In this document: piece by piece, positions 22,021-30,982 of the stretch
How the letters are laid out: each line of letters opens with the position of its first letter
Position numbering within the stretch: the first letter of the stretch is position 1
Source: Oceanococcus sp. HetDA_MAG_MS8
GTDB lineage: Bacteria; Pseudomonadota; Gammaproteobacteria; Nevskiales; Oceanococcaceae
Direction: 5' to 3'
Assembly (NCBI GenBank): GCA_019192445.1
Contig: JAHCMK010000003.1
Location: 434,001-498,000 of the forward strand
Length of the DNA stretch: 64,000 nt
Made by a program: the position numbers and the translations under genes
The notes under the pieces: model-generated
Databases searched by the model: none
The model's input: only the letters and a program-made list of their open reading frames with translations
What the model was told of the DNA's origin: nothing

Positions 22021-22598
22021 TGCCAGGCAAGGCTGGGGTTTGGCGACACCTATGGCTGGGCTGGTGGTGTGCGGCGCTTGCTAGCTGTGCGATCTGGCCG
22101 GGTTCTATGCGCCCTGCGCTAGAACAGCGCCCGCCGCAGTGGGAGAACTGGGATTTGCGCGCCACACTATTGGCGCGGGGGCAGCGTAACGCCCGTTTGA
22201 ACATGCTTTGGGAGCAGCGCGGGGGGGTGTTTCGCTGTGTGCTCTCCGGACCATTCGGCTTGGGCGCCACGGAGCTGAGCGGTAGCCCCGAGCGGGTAGA
22301 AATCCGACACGGCGAACAGCGTTGGCTGAGTTTGGATCCGGCCGCAGATTTAGCGCAAATGACGGGGGTAGAGTTGCCCGTGGAAACCTTGCAAGCGTGG
22401 TTGTTGGGGACTCCTCGCGCCCAATTTCAAGGGGCGCTGGTGGATGAATGGTCAGCCCAGGGCTGGACGGTAGAGGTCGGAGCTCGGGAGCAGGTAGAGC
22501 AAGCCTGGGTGCCAACGGAGCTGCGCTTGTACAGTGCGGAGCAAGAGCTGAGCTTGAGCCGGATGCGTTGGTCGCCGCTGCCCGCGCTGGCCCCATGA
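22020..22598 (+). CDS. lolB: Outer-membrane lipoprotein receptor LolB
   Basis: Receives lipoproteins from LolA and inserts them into the outer membrane. The 192-residue protein has a lipobox LASC at about residue 23 after an unusually Trp-rich signal (WRHLWLGWWC). The start ATG overlaps the stop of the TPR gene (TAATG), and its own stop overlaps the start of ispE (ATGA). Sequence conservation in LolB is low, so the call leans on the lipobox, size and the classic lolB-ispE-prs context. Confidence 0.85.
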   Translation: MPGKAGVWRHLWLGWWCAALASCAIWPGSMRPALEQRPPQWENWDLRATLLARGQRNARLNMLWEQRGGVFRCVLSGPFGLGATELSGSPERVEIRHGEQRWLSLDPAADLAQMTGVELPVETLQAWLLGTPRAQFQGALVDEWSAQGWTVEVGAREQVEQAWVPTELRLYSAEQELSLSRMRWSPLPALAP

Positions 22599-23464
22599 GT
22601 GCGCAGTTAGCGGCCGGGCAACGCTTTGCGGCTCCGGCCAAGGTGAACCGATGTCTGCATGTGCTGGGGCGCGGTGCCGATGGTTACCACCGCCTGCAAA
22701 CCGTGTTTCAGTTCCTGGACTGGGGCGATGAGCTTGAGATCGAAGCCCAGCCTGAGCCTGCCATCAGCTTGGCCGGTGATCTGAGCGGGGTCGCGGTGCC
22801 AGATAATTTGGCCTGGCGTGCTGCTACGCTGCTTCAGCGCGCGGCAGGAGTGCGGCGTGGGGTGCATATTCGACTGTTCAAGCGCATTCCTCCCGGTAGT
22901 GGGCTAGGCGGGGGAAGCTCCGATGCTGCCACGGTGTTGTGTGTGCTCAATCGCCTTTGGGGCTTGCATTGGCCCTTGAGCCGATTGGAGCAACTCGGTC
23001 TGGAGCTGGGCGCCGACGTGCCTGTGTTTGTTCGCGGTCGAGCTTGCATTGCCGAGGGGAGAGGCGAGCATATGCAGCCTGTGGAACTACCGGAATCCGC
23101 AGTGTGTGTAGCGTTGCCCGCCGTGCATTGCTCAACGGCTAAGGTGTTCGCACGCCCTGAAGTGAGGCGGAATACGGCGCGTTTCGAGTGCTCTGATTGG
23201 CCGCAGGCCGTGGCGCAGGCGCGCAATGATTGCCTTCCGGGGGCCCTGGCCTTGTATCCGCAGCTAGCCTCGCTGGAACAACGCTTGCATGACTGTCATA
23301 ACAATTTCACAATGAGCGGAACTGGCAGCGCGTTTTTTTGCACTATGCAAAACCGTGAAGAAGCGCGTACAATTGCGGGCTTCGTTAAGGCGGCAGGCAT
23401 TCAAGCAGTCGTTACCAATCTGAGCAATGTTTCGGCGTTGCATCAGGCCTGGGATCAACTGTGA
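22595..23464 (+). CDS. ispE: 4-diphosphocytidyl-2-C-methyl-D-erythritol kinase
   Basis: Phosphorylates CDP-ME in the MEP pathway to isoprenoids. The 289-residue GHMP kinase starts at ATG 22595 inside the lolB stop. It shows FAAPAKVNRCLHV at the N-terminus, the ATP loop PPGSGLGGGSSDAAT and the C-terminal MSGTGSAFF block. tRNA-Gln begins 39 bp after the stop. Confidence 0.95.
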   Translation: MSAQLAAGQRFAAPAKVNRCLHVLGRGADGYHRLQTVFQFLDWGDELEIEAQPEPAISLAGDLSGVAVPDNLAWRAATLLQRAAGVRRGVHIRLFKRIPPGSGLGGGSSDAATVLCVLNRLWGLHWPLSRLEQLGLELGADVPVFVRGRACIAEGRGEHMQPVELPESAVCVALPAVHCSTAKVFARPEVRRNTARFECSDWPQAVAQARNDCLPGALALYPQLASLEQRLHDCHNNFTMSGTGSAFFCTMQNREEARTIAGFVKAAGIQAVVTNLSNVSALHQAWDQL

Positions 23465-23503
23465 GGGCAAGCCTTTAGCTTTGACAAGCCAGAGACCAAA
23501 TAC

Positions 23504-23578
23504 TGGGGCGTAGCCAAGTGGTAAGGCAGCGGGTTTTGATCCCGCCATGCGCAGGTTCGAATCCTGCCGCCCCAGCCA
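23504..23578 (+). tRNA. tRNA-Gln (anticodon TTG)
   Basis: A full cloverleaf of 75 bases: acceptor TGGGGCG pairing with CGCCCCA, a D arm around GCCAAGTGGTAAGGC, anticodon stem GCGGG/CCCGC with loop TTTTGAT (anticodon TTG), a T arm GCAGG-TTCGAAT-CCTGC, discriminator G and an encoded CCA. It lies between ispE and prs, as in pseudomonads. The TTGACA just upstream lies too close to be its own promoter, so it is probably processed from a longer transcript. Confidence 0.97.
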
Positions 23579-23634
23579 TCTCCATGTCTAGCGCGGGGTC
23601 TCTGCTCTGGCTCCGTGACCTCTCGGGGGCCATC

Positions 23635-24585
23635 GTGCAAGATTCTTCGTTAATGTTGTTTAGCGGCAATGCCAACAAGCCGCTCGCTTTGCAGATTGCT
23701 GAAGCCATGCGTTCGCGCTTGGGCAAGGCGACCGTGGGTCGATTCTCGGACGGTGAAGTTGCCGTCGAAATCGAGGAAAACGTCCGCGGAAAAGACGTGT
23801 TTGTGGTGCAGCCAACCTGCGCACCCACCAACGACAACATCATGGAGCTGCTGACCATGATCGACGCCTTACGGCGTGCGTCAGCGGGTCGTATCACGGC
23901 TGTCATTCCGTACTTTGGCTACGCCCGGCAAGATCGCCGGCCGCGCAGTGCGCGTGTGCCGATTACGGCCAAGTTGGTTGCCGACATGATTTCTGAAGCC
24001 GGCGCTAGCCGGGTGCTCACCGTGGACTTACACGCGGAGCAGATTCAAGGCTTCTTTTCTGTTCCTGTCGACAATGTCTATGCGTCTCCGGTGTTGCTAT
24101 CCGATATCTGGAAGCAGAAATACGCCAGCCAAATTGTGGTATCGCCCGATGTTGGCGGTGTGGTGCGGGCGCGAGCCGTGGCGAAGCGCTTGGATGCCGA
24201 CCTGGCCATCATCGACAAGCGCCGGCCGCGCGCCAATGAGGCCGAAGTGATGCATATCATCGGTAGTGTCGAGGGGAAAACCTGCATTATCGTTGACGAC
24301 TTAGTCGACACGGCAGGCACCCTGGCGCAAGCCGCCAAGGCCCTGAAAGATCGCGGCGCGTTGGCTGTGCATGCTTACGTGACTCACGCCGTTTTGTCGG
24401 GCAAGGCTCCGCAGAACCTCGTGAGCTCTGCGCTGGACTCTTTGGTTGTTACCGACACCATCCCGCTCTCCGAGCCCATTATCGCCACCGGAAAAGTGCG
24501 GACCTTGCCCATTGCTACCCTGTTAGCCGAAACCATTCGCCGGGTGTCTGCAGAAGAGTCGGTGAGTTCGCTGTACATGGACTGA
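23635..24585 (+). CDS. prs: Ribose-phosphate pyrophosphokinase (PRPP synthetase)
   Basis: Makes PRPP from ribose-5-phosphate and ATP for purine, pyrimidine, histidine and tryptophan synthesis. I take the GTG at 23635 (preceded by a run of G bases as ribosome site), giving 316 residues. An ATG at 23653 would remove six. The class I PRPP synthetase features are all here: [27 protein letters not shown], and the PRPP loop [11 protein letters not shown]. Confidence 0.95.
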   Translation: MQDSSLMLFSGNANKPLALQIAEAMRSRLGKATVGRFSDGEVAVEIEENVRGKDVFVVQPTCAPTNDNIMELLTMIDALRRASAGRITAVIPYFGYARQDRRPRSARVPITAKLVADMISEAGASRVLTVDLHAEQIQGFFSVPVDNVYASPVLLSDIWKQKYASQIVVSPDVGGVVRARAVAKRLDADLAIIDKRRPRANEAEVMHIIGSVEGKTCIIVDDLVDTAGTLAQAAKALKDRGALAVHAYVTHAVLSGKAPQNLVSSALDSLVVTDTIPLSEPIIATGKVRTLPIATLLAETIRRVSAEESVSSLYMD

Positions 24586-24631
24586 GGCCCTAGGCCACAC
24601 GCTCCTGCAGCAGGGCTACGTAGGCCTTCAC

Positions 24632-24661
24632 TTGCTGGCGCCGTGAACAAGCCGCTAAAAT
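24632..24661 (+). promoter_or_regulatory. Sigma70-type promoter for rplY
   Basis: TTGCTG (24632-24637), an 18-bp spacer and TAAAAT (24656-24661), followed by the GC-rich stretch GGCGGGC. The same -10 and discriminator (TAAAATGGCGGGC) recur before tRNA-Met. GC-rich discriminators are typical of stringently controlled stable-RNA and ribosomal promoters; applying that here is inference. Confidence 0.55.
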
Positions 24662-24792
24662 GGCGGGCTGACCAAGCTGAGCTGGTCGGTTTAGATGTGG
24701 CGCTTAAGCTGGTCGCGGCTAAGGCCCACAATATTTCTCCATAGCTATACCCCGGCTGGAAGACCTTCCTCCGAGGTAGTAGGACATATCTC

Positions 24793-25422
24793 ATGCAAGA
24801 AGATTTCATCATTAATGCGCAGCCGCGCACCGCGCAGGGTAAGGGTGCGAGCCGCCGCCTGCGCCGTGAAAACCTGGTGCCGGCTATTCTCTACGGCGGT
24901 CATGCGGAACCGGTGAACCTGCAGGTCAACCGCTTCGAGCTCGACAAGCATCTGGAGCACGAGTCTTTCTACTCACATGTGCTCACCGTGAAACTGCCGG
25001 ATGGCGAAGAAAAAGCCGTTCTCAAAGACGTACAACGCCACCCAGCTAAGCCTTTGGTGCTCCACCTGGACCTGCAGCGTGTTGTTGCTGGCGAAGCCAT
25101 CAAAATGCAGGTGCCTGTGCACTTCATCAACGAAGGCGGTAGCCCGGCCAAGAAAGCTGGCGGCGTGATCGAGCACTTGGTAACTGAAGTGGAAGTGACC
25201 TGCCTGCCTAGCAAGCTGCCGGAGTACATTGAAGTGGATTGCGCCAATTTGGAATTGGATGCGTCTATTCACATGACTGAGCTGGCACTGCCCGAGGGTG
25301 TGAAGCTGGTCGCCCTGATGCATGGTGACGATCAAACCATTTGTGTAGCTCACAAAACGCGTGCACAGGTTGAGCCGGATGCCGAAGACGCTGAAGAAGA
25401 AGAGGGCGGCGACGAAGACTGA
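24793..25422 (+). CDS. rplY: 50S ribosomal protein L25, long (CTC/TL5) form
   Basis: Binds 5S rRNA in the central protuberance. The 209-residue form has the N-terminal L25 domain (about 1-95) and a C-terminal TL5/CTC beta domain, ending in an acidic tail (DAEDAEEEEGG). This is the long version found in Pseudomonas and many other bacteria, not the short E. coli protein. It has its own candidate promoter and a terminator-like hairpin before pth. Confidence 0.94.
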   Translation: MQEDFIINAQPRTAQGKGASRRLRRENLVPAILYGGHAEPVNLQVNRFELDKHLEHESFYSHVLTVKLPDGEEKAVLKDVQRHPAKPLVLHLDLQRVVAGEAIKMQVPVHFINEGGSPAKKAGGVIEHLVTEVEVTCLPSKLPEYIEVDCANLELDASIHMTELALPEGVKLVALMHGDDQTICVAHKTRAQVEPDAEDAEEEEGGDED

Positions 25423-25453
25423 TCAAAGATCAGTTCTCATTGCAGCACATGCG

Positions 25454-25493
25454 GGGCCGGTGGGCGATAGTCCATCGGCCCTGTGTTGTTTTT
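25454..25493 (+). terminator. Terminator-like hairpin after rplY
   Basis: GGGCCGGTGG pairs with CCATCGGCCC (one G-U) around an 8-base loop, followed after CTG by TGTTGTTTTT. The T tract is interrupted, so it may attenuate rather than fully stop transcription into pth. Confidence 0.5.
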
Positions 25494-25507
25494 AGGAGGC
25501 CCTGAGC

Positions 25508-26089
25508 ATGCCAGTACAACGCACTCTCATCGCCGGCCTGGGTAATCCGGGTGACAAGTATTCACGAACCCGGCACAACGCTGGATTCTGGATGGTGGAT
25601 CTCTTGGCTCGTTCCGGACATACCAGCTGGAAGCTTCAGTCAAAGTTGCATGCCGAGGTGTGTGAGATTGAATTGGCTGGTGGGCGGCGCGCGCTACTGG
25701 CCAAACCCCAGACATTCATGAATAAATCCGGGCTCGCGCTGCGCGCCATCATGGATTTCTACAAAATCGACCTCGCTCAGGTGCTGGTCGCTCATGATGA
25801 ACTGGATCTGCCACCAGGGCGGGTGCGGATGAAACGGGGTGGGGGAGCTGGCGGACACAACGGCCTTAAAGACATCATCCAACACTGTGGCCCCGACTTT
25901 CTGCGGATGCGCATAGGCGTCGGTCACCCCGGACGTAAGGAAGCGGTGCTGGGGTACGTGTTGTCTGCGGCGGGCGCAGAGGAACAAGCGCAGCTTGATC
26001 AAGGCTGTGACTTGGCGGCCGGCGCCGTTGAGGACTGGATGCTTGCGGGTTGGGACGCTGCCGTGCAAAGGCTGCATAGTGCTTGCTAA
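25508..26089 (+). CDS. pth: Peptidyl-tRNA hydrolase
   Basis: Recycles peptidyl-tRNA released from stalled ribosomes. The 193-residue protein has the catalytic histidine in NPGDKYSRTRHNAG, the FMNKSG motif, and HDELDLPPGRVRMK followed by GGGAGGHNGLKDI. Starts at ATG 25508 behind the ribosome site AGGAGG. Sits between rplY and ychF, the widespread gene order. Confidence 0.96.
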   Translation: MPVQRTLIAGLGNPGDKYSRTRHNAGFWMVDLLARSGHTSWKLQSKLHAEVCEIELAGGRRALLAKPQTFMNKSGLALRAIMDFYKIDLAQVLVAHDELDLPPGRVRMKRGGGAGGHNGLKDIIQHCGPDFLRMRIGVGHPGRKEAVLGYVLSAAGAEEQAQLDQGCDLAAGAVEDWMLAGWDAAVQRLHSAC

Positions 26090-26168
26090 GGCGAATTTAG
26101 GCCCACACACACTCTCAAACAAGGGCGGGGCTCCCGCGCTGGTCAAAGATTAGGATAGGACATCAAAT

Positions 26169-27260
26169 ATGGCGATTCGTTGCGGCATCGTAGGTCTTCC
26201 CAACGTGGGTAAGTCGACGCTCTTTAACGCGCTGACCAAGGCGGGTATTGCAGCCGAGAACTACCCCTTCTGCACCATTGACCCCAATGTTGGCATTGTC
26301 CCGGTGCCCGATCCCCGTCTACAGTCCTTGGCCGACATTGTTTCGCCGCAGAAAATTTTGCCGGCAACCTGCGAGTTTGTGGACATTGCAGGCTTGGTTG
26401 CTGGGGCGTCAAAGGGCGAAGGGCTAGGCAATCAGTTCTTAGGGCATATTCGGGAAACCCATGCCATCGCCCATGTTGTGCGCTGCTTTGAGGATGATGA
26501 TGTCATTCATGTGAGTGGCAGCATCGGCCCTGTGCGCGACGCAGAAGTGATTAATACCGAGCTGGTGCTGGCCGATTTGGAAGTTGTCATGCGTACCCGC
26601 GAGCGGAGCGCCAAGGTGGCCAAAAGCGGCGACAAATCGGCACGCGCAAGGGTTGAGCTGCTGGATCAGCTTATTGCGCATATGGATGAAGGCAACCCTG
26701 CGCGCACCTTGGAGCTGGGCGACGAGCAGCGCCTGAGTTTGCGGGACCTCAACTTGCTCACGCTCAAGCCAATTCTGTACGTGGCCAACGTTGCCGAAGA
26801 TGGCTTCAGCAATAACCCGTTGCTCGACGCCGTGCATGCTATGGCGGAGCGTGAAGGGGCTCAGGTGGTGGCCGTATGCGGTGCTATGGAAGCGGAGCTG
26901 GCGGTCCTGGACGCTGACGAACAAACGGAGTTTCTGGCCGACCTTGGCCTGGAAGAGCCTGGCCTCAACCGGTTGGTGCGCGCTGCTTACGAGCTGCTCG
27001 GGCTGCAGACCTATTTCACTGCAGGCGAAAAAGAAGTGCGCGCCTGGGCCGTGCGCAAGGGTGCGACTGCTCCGCAGGCCGCTGGCGTCATTCATACCGA
27101 TTTTGAAAAAGGTTTCATCCGGGCCGAAGTGGTGGCCTATGATGATTACATCGCCTGCGGTGGCGAGGCCAAAGCTAAAGAGGCCGGAAAGTGGCGCCTG
27201 GAGGGCAAGGATTACATTGTCCAAGAAGGCGATGTGATGCACTTCCGCTTCAATGTTTGA
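26169..27260 (+). CDS. ychF: Redox-regulated ATPase YchF (Obg-related)
   Basis: Ribosome-associated P-loop ATPase implicated in stress responses and translation quality. The 363-residue protein has the P-loop [20 protein letters not shown](A)[13 protein letters not shown] with the NxxE-type nucleotide specificity of YchF, and a C-terminal TGS domain. Start ATG 26169 follows an AGGATAGGA ribosome site. tRNA-Met follows 62 bp downstream. Confidence 0.96.
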   Translation: MAIRCGIVGLPNVGKSTLFNALTKAGIAAENYPFCTIDPNVGIVPVPDPRLQSLADIVSPQKILPATCEFVDIAGLVAGASKGEGLGNQFLGHIRETHAIAHVVRCFEDDDVIHVSGSIGPVRDAEVINTELVLADLEVVMRTRERSAKVAKSGDKSARARVELLDQLIAHMDEGNPARTLELGDEQRLSLRDLNLLTLKPILYVANVAEDGFSNNPLLDAVHAMAEREGAQVVAVCGAMEAELAVLDADEQTEFLADLGLEEPGLNRLVRAAYELLGLQTYFTAGEKEVRAWAVRKGATAPQAAGVIHTDFEKGFIRAEVVAYDDYIACGGEAKAKEAGKWRLEGKDYIVQEGDVMHFRFNV

Positions 27261-27268
27261 ATTATCTT

Positions 27269-27297
27269 TTGACCAGAATTTAAAAGCCCGCTAAAAT
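27269..27297 (+). promoter_or_regulatory. Sigma70-type promoter for tRNA-Met
   Basis: TTGACC (27269-27274), a 17-bp spacer and TAAAAT (27292-27297), then a GGCGGGC discriminator and tRNA-Met 25 bp on. The -10 lies in the loop of a perfect inverted repeat AAGCCCGC/GCGGGCTT (27284-27306), so the same bases can fold into a hairpin in the ychF transcript. Confidence 0.65.
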
Positions 27298-27322
27298 GGC
27301 GGGCTTGCCAAAGTGGCACCGT

Positions 27323-27399
27323 GGCTACGTAGCTCAGCTGGTTAGAGCGCGGCACTCATAATGCTGAGGTCGGTGGTTCGAGTCCACCCGTAGCCACCA
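27323..27399 (+). tRNA. tRNA-Met, elongator (anticodon CAT)
   Basis: A 77-base cloverleaf: GGCTACG/CGTAGCC acceptor, D arm GCTCAGCTGGTTAGAGC, anticodon loop CTCATAA, T arm GGTGG-TTCGAGT-CCACC, encoded CCA. It closely matches the E. coli elongator tRNA-Met in the acceptor and D arms, which favours Met over a lysidine-modified tRNA-Ile. Confidence 0.95.
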
Positions 27400-27513
27400 T
27401 CTAATATTCCCTAGTGGAAAAACGGGGCTGTCCAGTCCACCCAACACGGGTGTGGTGCAAGCCAAGCATGGTGCTTTGCTCTTTGATCCCTTGGAAGACT
27501 CTTCCAAACGTCC

Positions 27514-28341
27514 CTAGAACATCTGCTCCAGGCCTTCACTGAGCTCGGCCAGGGGCGGCATTTCATCCAGCGCTTCTATAGGGATGCTGGCTTTGCGTAG
27601 CCGCTCCAATAAGCCTGCGTGCTCTTCCTTTTCTAGCTCACGCCCGGCCTCTTCTTGACCTACGATCCATGCGCCGACAGCGACGGCCGTGCCCAAGGGG
27701 CTGGCGGAGGCGTATTGGCTAGTGTCCGACTGGGCCAGGATAGCGATGAGCTCTTCGGGAAAGTTCCACTGGCGCGCCAGGGCACAGGTGATGTCAACGT
27801 AGTTAAAGCCCAGAGTCTGCGTTTCTTGGTGCAAACGCTCAGCCTCATAAAACGGGGTTTGTCTATTGATCTCCATCATTTGATCTTGCATGGCGGAGGC
27901 GGCCAGCGGCTCCCCAATCGCCCGAATGAGTCCAGTGGCGAAGGCTGTTTCTGGGTCTTTACGCCCACTACGAGCGAAATAGCGCGCCGCTACACCGGTA
28001 TGCAGGCTAAAGCGCCAAAAGTCTTTTTTAGGAAACCAATTGGGGAACCGAATGCTGGCGGCCAGCCCAGTTGCCAACACGAGGTTACGAGTGGCGTGGG
28101 TTCCAATGAACACCACGGCGTCGTCAATACGGCTCACTGTGCGCGACCGATGATAGAAAGCAGAGTTCGCTAAACGGAGCAACTTGGCTGCAAGCACAGG
28201 GTCGGCGCCGATCAACGCCGCAATCCGGTCGATGTCGGCCTCCTCCTGGTTAAACTCGTCCATCAGGGCGAGGATGGTTTTGGGCATCATCGGTAGGTCA
28301 TTGATGCGGGCGAGTAGGCTGTCGACGTCCGATTGGCTCAT
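27514..28341 (-). CDS. HDOD domain protein
   Basis: A 275-residue protein consisting essentially of one HDOD domain, a catalytically inactive HD-phosphohydrolase relative used in signalling. The N-terminal PMMPKTILALMDEFN and LLRLANSAFYHRSRTVSRIDDAVVFIGT segments are typical. There is no attached response regulator, EAL or GGDEF domain, so its input and partners are unknown. It stands alone between tRNA-Met (convergent) and the DUF6351-like gene (divergent). Confidence 0.88.
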   Translation of the reverse strand: MSQSDVDSLLARINDLPMMPKTILALMDEFNQEEADIDRIAALIGADPVLAAKLLRLANSAFYHRSRTVSRIDDAVVFIGTHATRNLVLATGLAASIRFPNWFPKKDFWRFSLHTGVAARYFARSGRKDPETAFATGLIRAIGEPLAASAMQDQMMEINRQTPFYEAERLHQETQTLGFNYVDITCALARQWNFPEELIAILAQSDTSQYASASPLGTAVAVGAWIVGQEEAGRELEKEEHAGLLERLRKASIPIEALDEMPPLAELSEGLEQMF

Positions 28342-28641
28342 GAGTTCTGGGCTCCGGTAATACAGTCTTTAGGCCGGGGTAGGCGGGGTTGGTGCTAACC
28401 CTGGCTAGCGCTGGCCGTGAACATGGGGCGCCTTGCTGAAGCTCAAAACAGCAATGCGCTGAATCTGCCGGGATGCAAGCGCTGGGCACTCAGGGCCGCA
28501 GCCTAAGCAGCCGCACTGCTGCGGAGTAAGGGCTAGCAATATTTATGACTCTCTAGTGCCATAAAACCACCTAGACTTAAGTGCTTGGCACGCGCGGGTT
28601 TATTAGTCGCGTGGCCGCGAACCTGACAACGAGGAGACACC
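28342..28641. other. Divergent intergenic region, 300 bp
   Basis: No gene, repeat or RNA seen. It separates the HDOD gene from the DUF6351-like gene, so it should hold both promoters. The only structure noted is a small hairpin CCGCA/TGCGG near 28510. The right end carries a good ribosome site (GAGGAGA) for the lipoprotein gene. I could not pick convincing -35/-10 pairs. Confidence 0.5.
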
Positions 28642-30957
28642 ATGAAAACCCAACTCACGCTGGCCGGCGTGTTGGCCCTATTGCTGGCCTGTACGCCAGG
28701 CGGGCGCACAGACTCTGCCCTGGACGGGCGGGCTGATGGAACAGGTTCGCGCGACAAACTGACTCTAGAAGTTTTATCCAACCGCGCAGACCTGGTCAGT
28801 GCCGGTGATGTGCTAGTGGCTGTAAAGGGTGCAGATGCGGCGCAAGCGCCCCTGCTTCAAGCCTGGTTGAACGGAGACGAGGTCAGCGACCGCTTTGCCT
28901 GGCGTGGCGCCGAATTTGGGATCATGGCGCTGCTTGAGGGCTTGCGCTTGGGGTCTAACCAGCTGCGGGTGAGCTTGGCTGGTGCGGGTGATGATGAGAT
29001 CGTGATTCGTAATTACCCCAACGAGGGGCCAATTTTCTCCCGGCCTGAGATCAAGCGTTTACGCTGTCAGGATGGGGCTGTAGATATGTTTTGCAACCAG
29101 CCGGCGGAGTACAGTTTTCTCTACCGTCCGCAGGCGGCCTTGCAGGATGGGCTCAATGATGCGCTTGGTCCGCTGGCTCCGGCCCGTCTGGGGGTTGAGC
29201 TGCAGCCCTATGATCCGGCGAACCCACCAGGTGATGTGGCCATGACCACCACGCAGACTGGCGAAACGGTGCCATTCATTGTGCGCCAGGAAGTGGGCTA
29301 TCAAGATCGCGATCAGTACAAGATCCTGACACTGTTCAACCCTGAGGATGACTGGCAGTCCTGGGCGCCACAACCGCAATGGAATGGCAAGCTATTCATT
29401 CCTCATGGCGGCAATTGTGGGGCATCGTATACGCCGGGTCGGGCGCCGCTGAATGATTACTCCGGCACCTTGAATGATGTGCCGCAAGTCGAGCAAAGCT
29501 ATGTCTACGCTCTGAGCCAGGGATATGCGGTGCTCTCCACCGCCTTGAACAACGGGGGCCATAACTGCGACCCCATCCTGCAGGCCGAGTCGATCATGAT
29601 GGCCAAGGAGCGTTTCGTTGAGCAATATGGGCCGCTGCGCTACACCATTGGCTCGGGCTGCTCCGGCGGTGCCATCGCGCAGTTGACCATGGCGAACGCC
29701 TATCCAGGGCTGTATCAGGGGCTGATTACTCAGTGTGCCTACCCGGACTCATTGTCTCCAGGTTTGCAGTTCTTCGATTTGCATCTCATGCGCCTGTACT
29801 TTGAAAACCCTCAGAATTGGGGGCCAGGCGTCGTTTGGAGCCCACACCAATGGGGTCTCGTAGAAGGGCATATTTCTCATGTCAATGCCGTCACGGCTGA
29901 TGAGGGTCTGTTCAAGGCGGCCACTCGTACGACGGGAAGCTGCTTTGGCGACAACAGTTATGACCCCGACACCAATCCCAGCGGGCAGCGCTGCGGCATC
30001 ATCGAGTGGATGCCACATGTTTTTGGCCAACGCCCGCCGGAGGTATGGTTTGCACCAGAGCAGCAGGTCGGTTTTGGTTTCACCGGCATCCCGCTCGGGA
30101 ACGTCGGCGTGCAGTACGGCTTAGAAGCCCTGCGGAACGGGCAGATCACCACCACCCAATTCGTAGACCTCAATCAGCGTATTGGTGGCCTGACCTTAGA
30201 TATTCAGCCACAAGCCGAACGTACCCAAGCCGACCCCATGGCGGTTGCGAATGCCTACAAGAGTGGTGCGATCAATATGGCCAATAACCTGGATACCGTT
30301 CCCATCCTGACGCTGGTGGGGCCGGACCCAGGTATTGCCCACGACTCTGTGCACGCCTGGTGGGTTCGCTGGCGTATTGAGCGCGAGCATGGCAGTGCTC
30401 GCAACCATGTGATGTGGGCAGGGCCCGCGCCTTTAGTGGGCGATCTGGATTATGTGTATTCGGGCTTAGATGCCATGGACCGCTGGTTGGCCGCTATAGA
30501 GGCAGACAACAGTGCCACGCCGCTGGCCGACAAAATTTCGCGGAGTCGACCCGCAGATATCGAAGACCAATGTGCGCTCCTGAGCGGGCAGAGGGTGCTC
30601 GGTGAGGTTTGCGTCGACCTTCTTCGTCCTCTGTATGCTTATGGCACGCCGCGCACCGTGGCGGGAGATACCCGTACCGCCGACAACTTCAATTGCCAAC
30701 TCAAGCCCTTCTCCAGAGACTTCGATTATGGGCCGGTGCCTTTCACCGAAGAGCAGTGGAGCGTGTTGGAGGAGGTGTTTGCCGATGGCGTTTGTGATTA
30801 CCGCGCACCGGGGCAGGGCAAACAGCCCACGCAGACATGGTTGCGTTATGTGGATGACAGTGGCCGCATGATTGTGGGTGGCGAGAAGCTACCCGCTCCT
30901 CCTATGCAGTCAGGAACAGGCCTTTACGCCCCGGCTTTCGTCTACCCGCAGCGCTGA
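28642..30957 (+). CDS. DUF6351-like secreted lipoprotein, putative alpha/beta hydrolase
   Basis: A 771-residue protein with a lipobox LLLAC near residue 17, so probably anchored in the envelope. After an N-terminal Ig-like region, a central segment has the nucleophile-elbow-like GSGCSGGAIAQ (Ser341), a pattern reminiscent of tannase/feruloyl-esterase and PHB-oligomer hydrolase relatives. A candidate acid/histidine region lies around VGPDPGIAHDSVHAWW. Many cysteines (CGASY, NCD, SCFGD, RCG, QC) suggest disulfides. I recall such proteins as DUF6351. The substrate is unknown; an ester hydrolase role is inference. Confidence 0.65.
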   Translation: MKTQLTLAGVLALLLACTPGGRTDSALDGRADGTGSRDKLTLEVLSNRADLVSAGDVLVAVKGADAAQAPLLQAWLNGDEVSDRFAWRGAEFGIMALLEGLRLGSNQLRVSLAGAGDDEIVIRNYPNEGPIFSRPEIKRLRCQDGAVDMFCNQPAEYSFLYRPQAALQDGLNDALGPLAPARLGVELQPYDPANPPGDVAMTTTQTGETVPFIVRQEVGYQDRDQYKILTLFNPEDDWQSWAPQPQWNGKLFIPHGGNCGASYTPGRAPLNDYSGTLNDVPQVEQSYVYALSQGYAVLSTALNNGGHNCDPILQAESIMMAKERFVEQYGPLRYTIGSGCSGGAIAQLTMANAYPGLYQGLITQCAYPDSLSPGLQFFDLHLMRLYFENPQNWGPGVVWSPHQWGLVEGHISHVNAVTADEGLFKAATRTTGSCFGDNSYDPDTNPSGQRCGIIEWMPHVFGQRPPEVWFAPEQQVGFGFTGIPLGNVGVQYGLEALRNGQITTTQFVDLNQRIGGLTLDIQPQAERTQADPMAVANAYKSGAINMANNLDTVPILTLVGPDPGIAHDSVHAWWVRWRIEREHGSARNHVMWAGPAPLVGDLDYVYSGLDAMDRWLAAIEADNSATPLADKISRSRPADIEDQCALLSGQRVLGEVCVDLLRPLYAYGTPRTVAGDTRTADNFNCQLKPFSRDFDYGPVPFTEEQWSVLEEVFADGVCDYRAPGQGKQPTQTWLRYVDDSGRMIVGGEKLPAPPMQSGTGLYAPAFVYPQR

Positions 30958-30982
30958 GGCTGAAGGCGCTTGGACATGGCGC

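Noticed and set aside
23482-23503. TTGACA box before tRNA-Gln considered as its promoter
   Set aside because: A 17-bp spacing puts the -10 box inside the tRNA itself, so it cannot drive the mature tRNA.
26439-27242. Open frame of 267 codons antisense to ychF
   Set aside because: Shadow of a highly conserved gene; no domain.
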